Notes under the pieces: model-generated
The model's input: only the letters and a program-made list of their open reading frames with translations
Told to the model about the DNA's origin: nothing
Database searches by the model: none
Position numbers and translations under genes: made by a program
Shown here: positions 10,575 to 21,155 of the stretch, one piece after another
Position numbering within the stretch: the first letter of the stretch is position 1
Layout: the number at the start of each line of letters is the position of its first letter
Source of the DNA: DATAES01 sp963802415
Lineage (GTDB): Bacteria; Actinomycetota; Acidimicrobiia; Acidimicrobiales; JACDCH01
Length of the DNA: 64,000 nucleotides
Direction: 5' to 3'
Assembly (NCBI GenBank): GCA_963802415.1
Contig: CAWDIH010000003.1
Location: forward strand, 1 to 64,000

Positions 10575-11527
10575 TTATGGGACAACGGCCCCATCGCTGA
10601 GTTCTCGCATCAGCAGTTCGCCGGCGTGGACGAAGACTCCTCGCATCCAGGCGTGCGCGGGGTCGTTCCGATAGGCCGGGTGCCACCAGAGCGCGTTCGA
10701 CAGCGGCGTGGCCTCGAAGGGGGGCTCGAGCAGAACGACTCCTTCGAATCGCTCGATGAGGCGAGCTACTCCTCGCTGCACCATGGCGAGGCGGTCGGTC
10801 CCGACGACGAACTGGGGGACTGCGAGAAAGCTCTCGACGACGACCTCGAGGCGCGGCTCGAGTCCGAGTTGCTGGAGTTGTCGGCTGGCAGATGTGAACG
10901 CGGTGCGGGTCTGGTAGCTGAATACCCAGCTCGCGTGAGCGAGGTCCTCGAAGGCGAGACCCGTCTTCGCCGCGGCGTGTTCGGTGGATGCGACGACCAC
11001 CCACTCGTCGCGCCAGAGATCCGTGTGGGGCATGTCCGAGAGAAAGCCGTGCGGCAGCACGATCCCGTCGACGGTGCGCAGTCGCTCGGTCGCCTCGTCG
11101 ACGATCGCCGGATTGTGCAGGAGGAACCGGAATCGGATGTCGGGTGCGATGCTGCGGCTGATGCGTGCCACGATCGGCGCGACGCGTCGCCATCCCGTAG
11201 TCCGACATGTAGATCGAGAACTCCCGCGTCGAGGCACTGGCATCCCAGTCGGGCTCTATCTCGAACACCCGTCGCGCGCCTTCCAGGACAGTGGGAACAT
11301 GCTCGGCGAGCCGGACGCCCAGTGGAGTCAAGTCGTAGCTGTTCCCTCGACGCGCGAGCAGTTCGATCGCCGAAGTGAGTCCGCAGCCGCGCGAGTGACG
11401 CGCTCAGTGTGGGCTGACTCAGGTGAAGGCGAACCGCCGCACGACTGACGCTGCGCTCGCTCAGGAGCGCGTCGAGAGCGACCAGCAGGTTCAGATCGAG
11501 ACGCGACAGCGGGGCCTCTGACTTCAC
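10575..11527 (-). CDS. LysR-family regulator (NodD/NahR-like), divergent from the aromatic operon
   Basis: LysR-type activator of about 310 residues. It starts at GTG 11527 behind the strong ribosome site AGGAGG. The N-terminal winged helix reads LDLNLLVALDALLSERSVS then LHLSQPTLSASLARLR, the 'LxxLDLNLL' start typical of the NodD/NahR/LinR subgroup that senses aromatic compounds. The co-inducer domain follows (IRFRFLLHNPAIVDEATERL, then DLWRDEWVVVAS). Frameshifts near 11375 and 11215. It is divergent from the extradiol dioxygenase operon with a perfect palindrome between them (11556-11574), so it is the likely regulator of that operon and of itself. Confidence 0.85.
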
Positions 11528-11555
11528 GTTTCCTCCTGGCGTCGCAACGGCGACG

Positions 11556-11574
11556 TTATAGACGAACCCTATAA
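11556..11574. promoter_or_regulatory. LysR-type operator between divergent LysR and dioxygenase genes
   Basis: A perfect inverted repeat TTATAG-N7-CTATAA. It contains the canonical LysR box T-N11-A (T at 11559, A at 11571). It lies 29 bp upstream of the LysR start and 87 bp upstream of the dioxygenase start, the standard place for the recognition half-site of a divergently acting LysR protein. Confidence 0.7.
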
Positions 11575-11660
11575 CCCTGATCGAGAGATCCGGATTCCCT
11601 GATATCGCTGGGGCTTCACAGTTGATCCAGGGCGAAGCCGCCCGTCGGAAAGGATCGAAG

Positions 11661-12673
11661 ATGATCAAGCTGCTGTCCCACCTCTCGTACGTCGAGATCA
11701 CGTCTCCCGACGTCGAGGCGTCCGTCGCGTTCTACGTGAACCAGGTCGGGCTCACCGAGGTCGACCGCGTCGATGGAAGTGTCTACCTGCGCTGCTGGGG
11801 CGACTACTACTCCTACTCGCGTCGTCGTCGTTCCCGGCGACGAGCCGGCGCTCGAGACCATGGCATGGCGCACCTCCAGCGCGGACGCGCTCGAGGCGGC
11901 CGCCAAGCGCGTCGAGGCGGCCGGCGTCCAGGGAGAGTGGTTCGACGGACACAGATCGGTCGCGCATATCGATTCACGGCCCGTGGGGCCACACGATGAC
12001 TCTGCACTGGGAGGTCGAGCGTCACCGGCGACCCGGTACATGTGGCGTCGATCTACCCGGACCGTCCCGAGAAGCGCAGCGCCGTCGCCGGCGCGCCCCG
12101 CCAGCTCGACCACGTCACGATCGCCGCGAGCGACGTCAACGCGTTCGCCGAGTGGTACAACGAGGTGCTCGGGTTCCGCATCATGGCCAAGACGATCCTC
12201 GACGAGGCGCCCATCTCGGTGTTCTCGCGTGCTCACCACCAACGAGAAGTCGCACGACCTCGGCGTCGTCCTCGACAGCTCGAGTCATCCGGCCGCGTCA
12301 ACCACTTCGCGTTCTGGGTCGACACCCGCGAGGAGCTGCTGATCACCGCCGACGTGCTCATGGAGAACGGCACCCCGATGGAGTACGGGCCCTCCATCCA
12401 CGGCATCGGCGAGCAGAGCTTCCTCTACTACCGCGAGCCCTCATCGCTGCGCATCGAGCTGAACACCGGGGGGTACCGCAACTACGTGCCGGACTGGGAG
12501 CCCAACACCTGGAAGCCCTCGACTCGGCTCGAGCAACATGTTCCGCAACGGCGCGATGCCCGATGTCGATGACCGAGTCGTTCCCGCCCGCCGACGGCCC
12601 GTCGGCCACCGAAGAAGGCGTGCCCGACGAGATCAAGGCCGCCCTCTTCAACCCCTACACGAAGCACGGTTGA
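11661..12673 (+). CDS. Extradiol ring-cleavage dioxygenase, VOC (type I) family
   Basis: Two-domain vicinal-oxygen-chelate protein of about 335 residues, resembling catechol 2,3-dioxygenases. The N-terminal domain starts KLLSHLSYVEITSPDVEASV. The C-terminal catalytic domain carries the expected Fe(II) ligands: His in DHVTIAASDV, His in NHFAFWVDT and Glu in LRIELNTGG. It would open a catechol-type ring meta to the hydroxyls. Frameshifts near 11817, 11955, 12020, 12230, 12285, 12520 and 12565. The ribosome site GGAAAGGATC supports the start. It is the first gene of a run that includes a P450, an FAD monooxygenase and an importer. The natural substrate is not evident. Confidence 0.8.
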
Positions 12674-12753
12674 GTGCGCTCGGGAGCCGGGTGAACCCGG
12701 GTCCCGAACCGCCGCATCGGACCTGAACTCGTTTCCTCGCCGACCCCGACTGA

Positions 12754-12906
12754 GATCGGCTCTCGGCTCTTGCCTCCGGTGGCGACCTCGATGAGCTCGC
12801 GCTCGCGTGCCTGGAGCGCGGCCGCTACGACTTCCTGCTGTCGGCGGCGCCGCTGCCGATCACCGGCGCCGTCGGTTCACCCATCAACCCGGTCGCGATT
12901 CTCTGA
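12754..12906 (+). pseudogene. C-terminal remnant, possibly cyclase/kynurenine-formamidase family (PF04199)
   Basis: Between the dioxygenase and the FAD monooxygenase there is a 284 bp gap. In it, one open stretch after a stop at 12751-12753 encodes about 50 residues ending LLSAAPLPITGAVGSPINPV then AIL. The ending strongly recalls the C-terminus of the cyclase family (PF04199, KynB-like), where a TGSPVNPIA-type motif closes the protein. No start codon or upstream part is present, so it looks like the tail of a deleted gene. The assignment rests on remembered family endings and is tentative. Confidence 0.4.
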
Positions 12907-12957
12907 CGAGACATCCCGCGACGAAGAACACCCAAGACGGAACAGAGAGGTTCTGAA

Positions 12958-14090
12958 ATGACTGCAGTCAAAACCGTGGCGATCGCCGGATGCGGAGTGG
13001 CAGGTATGGCCGCAGCGATCCAACTCGCCAAGAGCGGTGTCCGCGTCGACATCTTCGAGGCGAAGCCCGAGCTGGCGGCCCTGGGCTCCGGGATCACGCT
13101 CCAGGGAAACGCCCTGCGCGTGTTCGATGCCCTCGGCGCCTGGGACGACATCCGCGACGCCGGCTTCCCCTTCGTGGGCCTCAACCTGCGAGCACCCGGC
13201 CCCGGCGCACCGGTGGTCGCCGAGCTTCCCGACGTGAAGACGGGGGGCCCCGACTACCCGTCGGCGATGGGGATGCCGCGTCCCGCGCTCGCCAAGATCC
13301 TCTTCGGTCACACGGTGCGCGCCGGTGCCGACATCCGCTTCGACGCCAAGGTCACCGCCTTCACGGAGACGAACGCGGGGATCGACGTCGAGGTCAACGG
13401 CACCCATGCCGGAACCTACGACCTGCTCATCGGCGCCGACGGCCTGCACTCGACGGTCAGGTCGCTGATGGGGATCGAGACAGAGCCTCAGCCGACCGGC
13501 ATGGGGATCTGGCGGACGTTCGTCTCGCGCCCTGCCGAGGTCACCCGCAGCGAGCTGTACTACGGCGGCCCCGTCTACATCGCGGGATACACCCCGACCG
13601 GCGACGACTCGATGTACGCGATCCTGGTGGAAAGGCAGAGGACCGGTTCGGAGTCTCGGCCGACGAGGCGACCCGGATCATGATCGAGGAGTCGCGCGCC
13701 TACGACGGTCCGTGGAACTCGATCCGGCGCGATCTCGAGGACGGCGCGCGCGCGAACTACACCTGGTTCACCGCCCACATGGTCGATGAGCCCTGGAACC
13801 GCGGTCGCGCGGTGATCATCGGCGACGCGGCTCACAGCTGCCCTCCGACGATCGCGCAGGGCGCCGCGCAGGGACTCGAGGACGCGCTCGTCCTCACCGA
13901 ACTCCTCATCGCACGGGATGCTGTCGACCAGGCGCTGTGGGACGCGTTCCACGCCCGGCGACTTCCGCGTGCCCGGGCCGTCGTCGAAGCGTCGGTGCAG
14001 CTGGGTCAATGGCAGCTCGAGGGAAATCGGGACGCCGACGCACCCGGCCTGATCTTCGGAATCGCGCACCGGATGGCGGAGCCCGCGTGA
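12958..14090 (+). CDS. FAD-dependent aromatic monooxygenase (UbiH/PHBH type)
   Basis: Single-component flavoprotein hydroxylase of about 376 residues, adding one oxygen to an aromatic ring with NAD(P)H. The Rossmann FAD motif GCGVAGMAAA opens the protein, the second FAD/NAD motif GADGLHSTVR lies near residue 160, and the GD motif GDAAHSCPPTIAQGA near 290. One frameshift near 13632 breaks it. Length and motif order match class A flavin monooxygenases such as salicylate and 3-hydroxybenzoate hydroxylases. The stop overlaps the start of the reductase gene (GTGA, 14087-14090). It could generate the catechol that the upstream dioxygenase opens, but that is inference. Confidence 0.87.
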
Positions 14091-15110
14091 TCACGGACTC
14101 ACCCCGCGTGGTCGGAACGGCGAGCGCCGATGTGCTGGTGCTCGCAGACAAGCAGCTCGTCGCCCGCGATGTGGCGCTCTGCGACTGCGCCGACCGGATG
14201 GCGCGCGGCTGCCCGACTGGACCCCGGGCGCCCACATCGACCTCGTCCTGCCCGACGGTCGACACGGCAGTACTCGCTGTGCGGGGACCGCGTGGAATCC
14301 CTTCGAGTACCGCATCGCGCGTGCTGCGGGAAGCCGGCCGGGCGCGGCGGCTCGGGTTCGTGCACGACAGCTCTCAGGTCGGTGACAAGTGTCGGTTCGG
14401 CGGTCCCCGCAACAACTTCCGGCTCGGCTCCCGGCGGACCGCTACCTCTTCATCGCCGGCGGAATCGGCATCACGCCCATCCTGCCGATGGTCGCGCGCA
14501 AGCGCACCCTCGGGTGCCGACTGGCAGCTGCTGTACTGCGGGCGCGGCGACGAGGGCATGGCCTTCGCCGACGAACTCGCCGGCCGGCGACGGGGTCCGC
14601 CTGTGGCCCAACGACGAACGCGGCGAGGGCGACCTGCGGGAGTGGATCGGCGAGTCCACGCCAAGACACGCAGGTGTACGCCTGCGGGCCCGCTGCGCTC
14701 ATCGACGCCGTCCGCGAGCACGCACCACATCGGGCCGCGGGGCTGGGTGCGAATCGAACGATTCACGGCCACCCAGCTACGACTCGCCGGCGCGACCACT
14801 GCGTTCGACGATCGAGTCGACGGAGCCGGTCGGGGCGCACGGTGCACGTCGAACCCGGCGAGTCCGATCCTCGACCGCACTCCGCGACGCGCCGGAGTTC
14901 GAATCCTATCGTCGTGCCGCGCGGGCGTGTGCGGCACCTGCGAGACCGCCGTGCTCGCCGGCGAGCCCGACCACCGGACTCGATCCTCGACGACGACGAG
15001 CGGGCCGATCGACGACTGCTTCTTCCTCTGCGTCTCGCGCGCCCGCACGCGACCAGCTGACCTCGCGCTGTACGCGCGTCCCGATGATCTCGAGGAGGAG
15101 ACACCAATGA
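14087..15110 (+). CDS. PDR/VanB-type oxidoreductase (FMN/FAD domain plus C-terminal [2Fe-2S])
   Basis: Electron-transfer reductase of about 320 residues. The flavin domain shows RQYSLCGD, the NAD-binding domain has LFIAGGIGITPILPM and YACGPAALIDAV, and the C-terminal plant-type ferredoxin domain carries SCRAGVCGTCETAVLAG (Cx4Cx2C) with a downstream LCVSRA for the fourth Cys. This is the phthalate-dioxygenase-reductase/vanillate-demethylase reductase layout. More than ten frameshifts make it the most broken gene of the block. Its start overlaps the FAD monooxygenase stop and its end appears to overlap the P450 start, so it most likely supplies electrons to that P450. The exact stop is uncertain. 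Confidence 0.75.
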
Positions 15111-16315
15111 CCGCGACCATCCCGCAGCGGGCTACCCCGTGAGCGACGACGACCCGTTCGGCGAAGAGATCCTGACGGTCCGTGGCAGATCCAGGAGCGC
15201 CTTCGCGAAGCCGGCGAGGTGGTCTACCTGCGCAGCTACGGCGTGTACGCGATGGGCCGCTACGGACGGTGAGGTCCGCGCTGCTCGACTGGCAGTCGTT
15301 CGAGTCATCGGAGCCGGCGTCGGTCTGACCAACTTTCGCGACGAGGAGCCGTGGCGCCCACCGAGCCTGCTGCTCGAGGCCGACCCGCCCCACCACGACG
15401 CGCCACGCGCGGTGCTGGCCAGATCCTCGGGCCGCGACGAATTGCGCGAACCTCGCGCCGAGATGGCACGCCGACGCCGACAACGCTGGTCGAGGAACTG
15501 GTGGCGGGCACCGGAGTTCGACGCCGTGCCGCGCCTCGCCGAGGCGTTTCCGCTGCGGGTCTTCCCGGATGCGGTCGGCATTGCGCGAAGCGGGACGCGA
15601 ACACCTCCTGCCCTACGGCGACTTCACCTGTTCAACTCGTTCGGCCCGGAGAACTATCTCGTGGCCGCGGGCAGCCCGCCATCGCCGAGCACGCCGCATG
15701 GGTGAATGCACAGTGCGCGCGTGACGCGCTCGCCGACAACGGATTCGGCGCGAAGATCTGGGCGGCGGCCGACAACGGCGACTTGACCAACGGCAAGCGC
15801 CGCTGATCGTCCGCTCACTGCTGTCCGCCGGTGTCGACACGACCGTCAACGCGATCGGCGCACTGCTCTACGCCTTCGCCATCAACCCCGATGCGTGGCG
15901 ACGGCTGCGCGACGACCGGCCTGGTGCGCGACGCCTTCGACGAGGCGATGCGCTGGCAGTCGCCCGTCCAGACCTTCTTCCGCACCGCGACGACCGACGT
16001 CGAGATCGGACGGCGCGCTCATTCCGCGGGGTCGCAAGATCCTGATGTTCCTCGGCTCGGCCAACCGCGATCCGCGGCACTGGGACGATCCCGACACGTT
16101 CACGCTCGACTCGGGACCCGTCCGGTCACGTCGGGTTCGGGATGGGGATCCACCAGTGCGTCGGACAGCACGTCGCCCGGCTCGAGGCCGTGGCGCTCAT
16201 CACAGCAATGGCGCGCCGCATCCGGACGATCGAGCTCGTCGGTCAACCTGAGCGGCACCTCAACAACACGATGCGGGCGTGGAAGACACTGCCGATCCGG
16301 GTGGAGTTCGCATGA
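15107..16315 (+). CDS. Cytochrome P450, CYP199-like
   Basis: Heme monooxygenase of about 400 residues. The start at ATG 15107 has a clear ribosome site (GAGGAGGAG). Visible motifs are the I-helix oxygen-activation stretch SLLSAGVDTTVNAIGALLY, an ExxR (EAMRW) and the heme-thiolate loop FGMGIHQCVG. The I-helix and the MRWQSPVQTFFRTAT segment resemble CYP199A enzymes, which O-demethylate para-substituted benzoates; that similarity is from memory. Frameshifts near 15130, 15180, 15265, 15310, 15430, 15595, 15680, 15800, 15910, 16020 and 16125. The adjacent PDR-type reductase is the probable redox partner. Its TGA overlaps the start of the ABC ATPase. Confidence 0.8.
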
Positions 16316-17108
16316 CCGGTGATACCCCCGGATGGCGAACCGGCGCTGAGCCTGCGGGGCGTCGGCATCTCGTTCCGTGGCGTGCGCGCCCTGGACGACG
16401 TGAGCTTCGACGTTCCGTCAGGCGGCGTGACCGCTGTGATCGGTCCGAATGGTGCAGGCAAGACGACGCTGTTCAACTGCATCGGCGGGATCTACCGGCA
16501 CGAGGGCGAGATCGACCTTTACGGCGCCTCCATCGGTCAGCTGCGCGCGCACCAGCGCGCGAGCGCGGGATCGCCCGCACGTTCCAGACGCCGGCGCTCC
16601 TCGACCACTCGTCGGTCTGGGACAACGTCATGCTCGGGGCGAGCGCCTGGGCACGCAGCGGCATAGCGGCGGTGCGTTCGCCAGCCGGCGCGCGCGGGCG
16701 GAGGAGTCCGAGACCCGAGCCGCCGCGTGGGAGGCGGTCGTGGCCGCGGAGTCGAGAGCCTCGTGCAGCGACCGGCCGGATCGCTCGCACACGCGGATCG
16801 TCGACGGGTCGAGGTGGCCCGCGCGCTGGTCTCGCGCCCACGACTGCTCATGCTGGACGAGCCTGCTGCCGGCCTCAGCGAGTCCGAGGCAGACGAACTC
16901 CTCGCCCTCGTCGCCGAGTACGGGGAGCGGACCGGGATGACATGCGTGCTCGTCGAGCACGATGTCGTCGCTCGTCATGCGGACATCTCGCTGGATCGCC
17001 GTGCTCGACGCGGGTCGACTTCTCGCCACGGGCACCCCGGCCGAGATCCAGAAGAACCCGGCGGTCGTGGCGGCATACCTCGGCACGGAAGTGGAGGTGA
17101 GGTCATGA
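16312..17108 (+). CDS. Branched-chain-type ABC importer ATPase, LivG type
   Basis: Cytoplasmic ATPase of a HAAT-family importer. Walker A (GPNGAGKTTLFNCI), the LivG-type Q-loop region (RGIARTFQTPALL), Walker B (LLMLDEPAAGLS) and H-loop (VLVEHDV) are visible. The usual LSGGQ signature lies in the damaged stretch near 16760-16800 (the read shows SLAHADRRRVEVARAL). The C-terminal extension GTPAEIQKNPAVVAAYLG is typical of LivG. Frameshifts near 16325, 16560, 16650, 16745, 16970 and 17000. Overlaps P450 and LivF genes, so uptake and oxidation genes are co-transcribed. Confidence 0.83.
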
Positions 17109-17885
17109 CGCTCCTCGAAATCCGCGGCTCCGCGCCCGATACGGACGGGTCGAAGTGCTCCACGGCATCGACCTCTCGGTCGAAGAGGGGCCATCGTGGT
17201 CGCTCTGCTCGGCGCGAACGGCGCAGGAAAGACGTCGCTGTTGCGCGCGATCTCCCGCGCGATCGACTCATCGGGGCGGCGGCGTCTTCGACGGCGACCG
17301 ACATCTCCACGCCTCGACCGCGCGGATCGCAAAGCTCGGCATCGGCCACGTTCCGGAGGGCCGCGGAACGTTCGGAGACTTCACCGTCGAGGAGAACCTC
17401 CGGCTGGGTGCGATCGCACGAGGCCGTCAGCTCCGAAGCGAAGTCCCGGCCGACCTCGGCTCGTCTACGAGACGTTCCCGATCCTCCAGGAGTTCCGTCG
17501 GCGACCCGCGGGGGCGCTCTCCGGCGGCCAGGCCCAGATGCTCGCGGTGGCGCGAGCACTCCTCGGCACGCCGCGCCTGCTGCTGATCGACGAGCCCTCG
17601 CTCGGGCTCGCGCCGCTGACAGCCCAGGAGCTCTTCGGGCGGTTGAAGCAGCTTCGCGACGAGTGGTCGCTCACGATCGTGCTCGCGGAGCAGAACGCCC
17701 GCCTCTCACTCGGCGATCGCCGACGAGCGGTCCTTCTCTCGCGGGGCCGTATCGTGCACGACGGTCCGGCGGACGATCTGGCCACCGTCGACGCCATCCA
17801 TCGCAGCTACCTCGGTGTCGCGCAGAACAGCCGAGCGCGGATGCCGCGCCGGCACCGATCGAGCCGGAAAGGGGTGGAGAAATGA
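17105..17885 (+). CDS. Branched-chain-type ABC importer ATPase, LivF type
   Basis: Second ATPase of the importer, about 260 residues. Walker A (GANGAGKTSLLRAI), Q-loop region with the LivF hallmark GHVPEGRGTFGDFTVEENL, signature (ALSGGQAQM), Walker B (LLLIDEPSLGLAP) and H-loop equivalent (VLAEQNARLSL) are present. Frameshifts near 17145, 17195, 17280, 17435 and 17460. The C-terminus DAIHRSYLG matches the family. Start and stop overlap both neighbours by an ATGA. Confidence 0.84.
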
Positions 17886-18761
17886 CGGAGTTTCTCCAGA
17901 TCGTCCTGGACGGGCTCGATGACGGGAACCGTCTACGCCGCGCTCGCGCTCGCGCTCAGCGTCGTCTTCCAGGGCACCGGGATGCTGAACCTCGCGCAGG
18001 GGGAACTGGCTGTTATCGCCGCGTACATCGCATGGATGGTCCTGGGCTGGGGGTGGAGCATGTGGGTGGCGATCCCGATCGCCGTCGTGGCGTCCGCGCT
18101 GCTGGGCGCGGGGATCTATCAGGGGATCATCCGGTTCGTGCCCGCCCACCGCGGAGGACTCCGCTGATGACGATCGGGGTGACGCTCCTGCTCGGGCTGA
18201 ATGCGCTCGTCGCCATCACGTGGGGGAGCGATCCGCGCCGCTTCCCGAGCCCATTCGGAGACTGGGTGCTCCAATTCGGCGGACTGCGGCTCACCGCGCA
18301 GCAGCTCGGCGGCGCGCTCTTCGTCGCGCGCGATGGGGATCATGGCCGTGTCTTCACCCGGACCAACGTGGGCTGCGCCTGCGGGCGGTCGCGCAGAACC
18401 CAAGTCCGCCGCACTCCTCGGCATCCGCGCCGGGATCTGGCTATCCGCCGGATGGGCAGCGCCTGCGCCGTGGGCGCTGTCGCCGGGGTCGTCGCGGCCC
18501 CGACGCTCGGACTCTCGCCTGGCATGATGACCATCCCACTCCTCATGGCACTCGCGGCGACCAACCTGGGCGGCATCACGAGCCGGATCGGCGTCGTCGA
18601 TCGGAGGACTGCTGATCGGCGTGCTGACCGCCATCGGTGGTCGCTACGTACCGGGTCTCGGCGGCGACCTCAACGTCGTCCTCGCGTTCTCGGTCGTCCT
18701 CGTGGTCGTCCTCATCAAGCCGGCGGGCCTGTTCGGCCGAGAAAGCGTGGTGCGCGCATGA
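17882..18761 (+). CDS. Branched-chain-type ABC importer permease, LivH type
   Basis: Inner-membrane permease with about eight hydrophobic segments. Recognisable features include TGTVYAALALALSVVFQGTG and MLNLAQGELAVIAAYIAW, the LivH N-terminal signature (GxLNxAxGxxxxxGAY). The coupling loop TNVGLRLRAVAQNP is seen across a frameshift, and the end VLVVVLIKPAGLFG is standard for LivH. Frameshifts near 17920, 18155, 18335, 18380 and 18600. It overlaps the next permease gene by ATGA. Confidence 0.83.
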
Positions 18762-19809
18762 GCTCCCCCGATCTCGTCCCCCGTCCGGCGGCGCCCGTCA
18801 TCGGCTGACGACGTCGTCGCTGTCGCCGCCGCGTTCACCGTGCCCTTCCTCGTCAGCGACTACGACCTGTTCAACCTCTGCCGGGTGATGGCGGTCGCGA
18901 TGTGCGTCGCCAGCCTCAACCTCGTGATGGGGTATTCGGGCCAGGTCAGCCTCGGCCACGGCGCGATCTTCGGCGTCGGCGGGTATGCGACCATGATGTC
19001 GATCAAGTACCTGGGTCTGCCCGTGATCGGCGGGCTCGCCGCGGGGGTCCTCGCATGCGTCGTCGTCGGCGTCGTCATCGGCATCCCGGCCGTTCGGCTC
19101 GGCGGCTTCAACCTGGGTCTGTTCACGATCGTCATCGCCGCGCTGTTCCCCATCGTGCTGTATCGGTTCTCCGATTTCACGGGCGGACAGGCCGGGGTCA
19201 TCCTTCCCTTCAAGCCGTTCGCCTCTCCCATCTCGTCGCTGACCGACGAGCAATGGATGTACATCGTCGTCCTCGCGCTGCTCGTGGCGGTGCTGCTCCT
19301 GCTCCACAGGGTCGTCTCGGGTCGGACCGGGCCGCGCCCTCGCCGCGATGCGGGCCGGCAGGATCCTGGCGGTGTCCAACGGCGTACGCGTGGACCGCAT
19401 CAAGTTCCAGTTCTTCGTCCTCAGCGCGGCGTCGCGGGGCTCGCCGGGGGGCTGTTCGGGCTGGTGCTGGGCCTGGTCGTTCCGGAGTCCTATCCGCTCA
19501 TCCTGTCGATCTCGCTCCTGGTCGCATCCGTGGTCGGCGGCAGCCGGTCATGGATCGGAGCCGTGATCGGCGCCGCCGTGGTCGTCTACCTTCCGACGCT
19601 CACCAGCGCCGTCGTCCCCGGGCAGGCATCGGCCTATCTCGCTCAGCTGCGCGTTCGCCGTCATCCTCGGGCTCTGCGTCATTCTCGCGCCGAACGGCAT
19701 CGCCGGAGGCGTGCATGCGCTCCTGCGTGCGTTGACGTCACGCCGCGCAGTCCCCATTCCGACCCATCCCCCACCGAAAATCCCACTCAACCGAGAGGAA
19801 CTCACATGA
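18758..19809 (+). CDS. Branched-chain-type ABC importer permease, LivM type
   Basis: Second membrane subunit, about 345 residues. The LivM signature SLNLVMGYSGQVSLGHGAIF is intact near residue 50, followed by GYATMMS and IPAVRLGGFNLGLFTIVIA. The expected loop with a damaged RALAAMRAGRILAVSNGV lies near 19350. The C-terminus AFAVILGLCVILAPNGIAGG is typical. Frameshifts near 18805, 19335, 19430 and 19650. Its end overlaps the binding-protein start. The last helices and a basic/proline tail fit a normal protein. Confidence 0.83.
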
Positions 19810-21037
19810 ACACAGCACGACAGCGCAACGTGGCGATTCGTGTCGCCGCGATCGCAATGGCGGCAATCGCTCTGACGGCGTGCACCGCCCGCACGGCGGA
19901 CGACCCTGCCGCAACCACGCTGCCGAAGACAGTGACCAGCCGATCGTCATCGGGGCGAGCTGGCCGCAGAGCGGCCCGCTCGGCCGCGGTCGCGCCGGGA
20001 TTGGCCGGCTTGGAGGCGTACATCCAGCAGGTCAACGATGATGGCGGCATCAATGGGCGCGAGATCGAGCTCGTCACCGCGGACGACGCGTACGACCCGG
20101 CCCGTCTGGTGGAGAACGAGAAGAAGTTCGTCGAACAGGACGGCGCCATCGCCGTCGTCAACTTCGGCGGGATCTCGATCGCGGGGCGTGACTACCTCAA
20201 GCAGGCGGGTGTCATGGGCGTGTCGCTCGCAGGAAACAGCCCGCTGAGCGACATCGAGAACTTACCCGCTGCAGCGGGCGTTCTGGCCCGACGTCGCATG
20301 GGAGGGTCAGCTGCAGGGCCAGTGGCTGAACGAGAACCAGCCGGATGCCGTCGTCGGCTACATCGGGTTCAACAACGACCTCTCCGAGAGCCAGCTCGCG
20401 GGTCTCGCCATGGAGGGCGTCGTGCCCGTGAAGACAGCACTCGTCGCTCCGGGCACGTCCGACCTCAGCGCGCAGGTCAGCGAGTTCCAGGCGGCCGGCG
20501 TTGACACCGTCATCATCAACATCGGCGCCCCGACAGTCGGTGCGACGCTCGTCGTACCTCGAGCAGATCGACTGGCACCCCACCACGTTCGTCGCGTCGA
20601 CCGTGTCGGACTTCCACACGCTCATCAACCAGGCCGGTCCGGAGGCCGTCGCCGACGTGTACGCGTTCCAGTTCGCCAAGGACCCGTCCGACCCGCGCTT
20701 CGAGGGTGACGCCTCACTCGACGACTACTACGCGGCGATGGATGCCTCGGGACATGAAGCGGATGCCAGCAACGCGCTCGCGCTGCACGGCTACGGCGTC
20801 GGCGCGGCGCTCGTCTCGGCGATCGAGCGAGCCGAGACGGTCGACAGCGAGGGCATCGTGACCGCATGGGATGCCTTCGACGGTGAAGAGATCGCCCTCC
20901 TCCGTGACGGGGTCACCCTCAACAGTGGGCCGTTCGGGCGCATCATCTTCCAGTACCAGCTCAGCCAGTTCGATGGCACCAGCTGGATGGACGAGGGCGA
21001 CGTCGTAGACGTGCGAGAACTGGGCATCGTCGAATAA
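19806..21037 (+). CDS. Branched-chain-type ABC importer substrate-binding lipoprotein, LivK type
   Basis: Periplasmic-binding-protein type 1 fold, about 410 residues, with a lipoprotein signal (AIAMAAIALTAC). The mature start PIVIGASWPQSGPLG and INGREIELVTADDAYDP are hallmarks of HAAT family proteins. Homologues bind amino acids, amides, urea or aromatic acids. Location behind P450, monooxygenase and dioxygenase genes favours an aromatic ligand. Frameshifts near 19935, 19985, 20265 and 20555. Ends just before a strong terminator, so it is the last gene of the operon begun at 11661. Confidence 0.83.
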
Positions 21038-21044
21038 CGAAATG

Positions 21045-21092
21045 GCGATGGCCCGTTCCGCCGACCGTACAGTCGCCGGGACGGGCCATCGC
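21045..21092. terminator. Bidirectional terminator between livK-type gene and hisD homologue
   Basis: Arms GCGATGGCCCGT (21045-21056) and ACGGGCCATCGC (21081-21092) are perfectly complementary. The stem extends four more pairs inward with one G-T wobble. It follows the binding-protein stop by 7 bp and faces the convergent hisD homologue. Confidence 0.8.
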
Positions 21093-21155
21093 TAACGAGA
21101 GTCAGCTCGACATGATCGACCGCCCCGAGCCCGAAACCCGTCGGGAGATCCTGCT

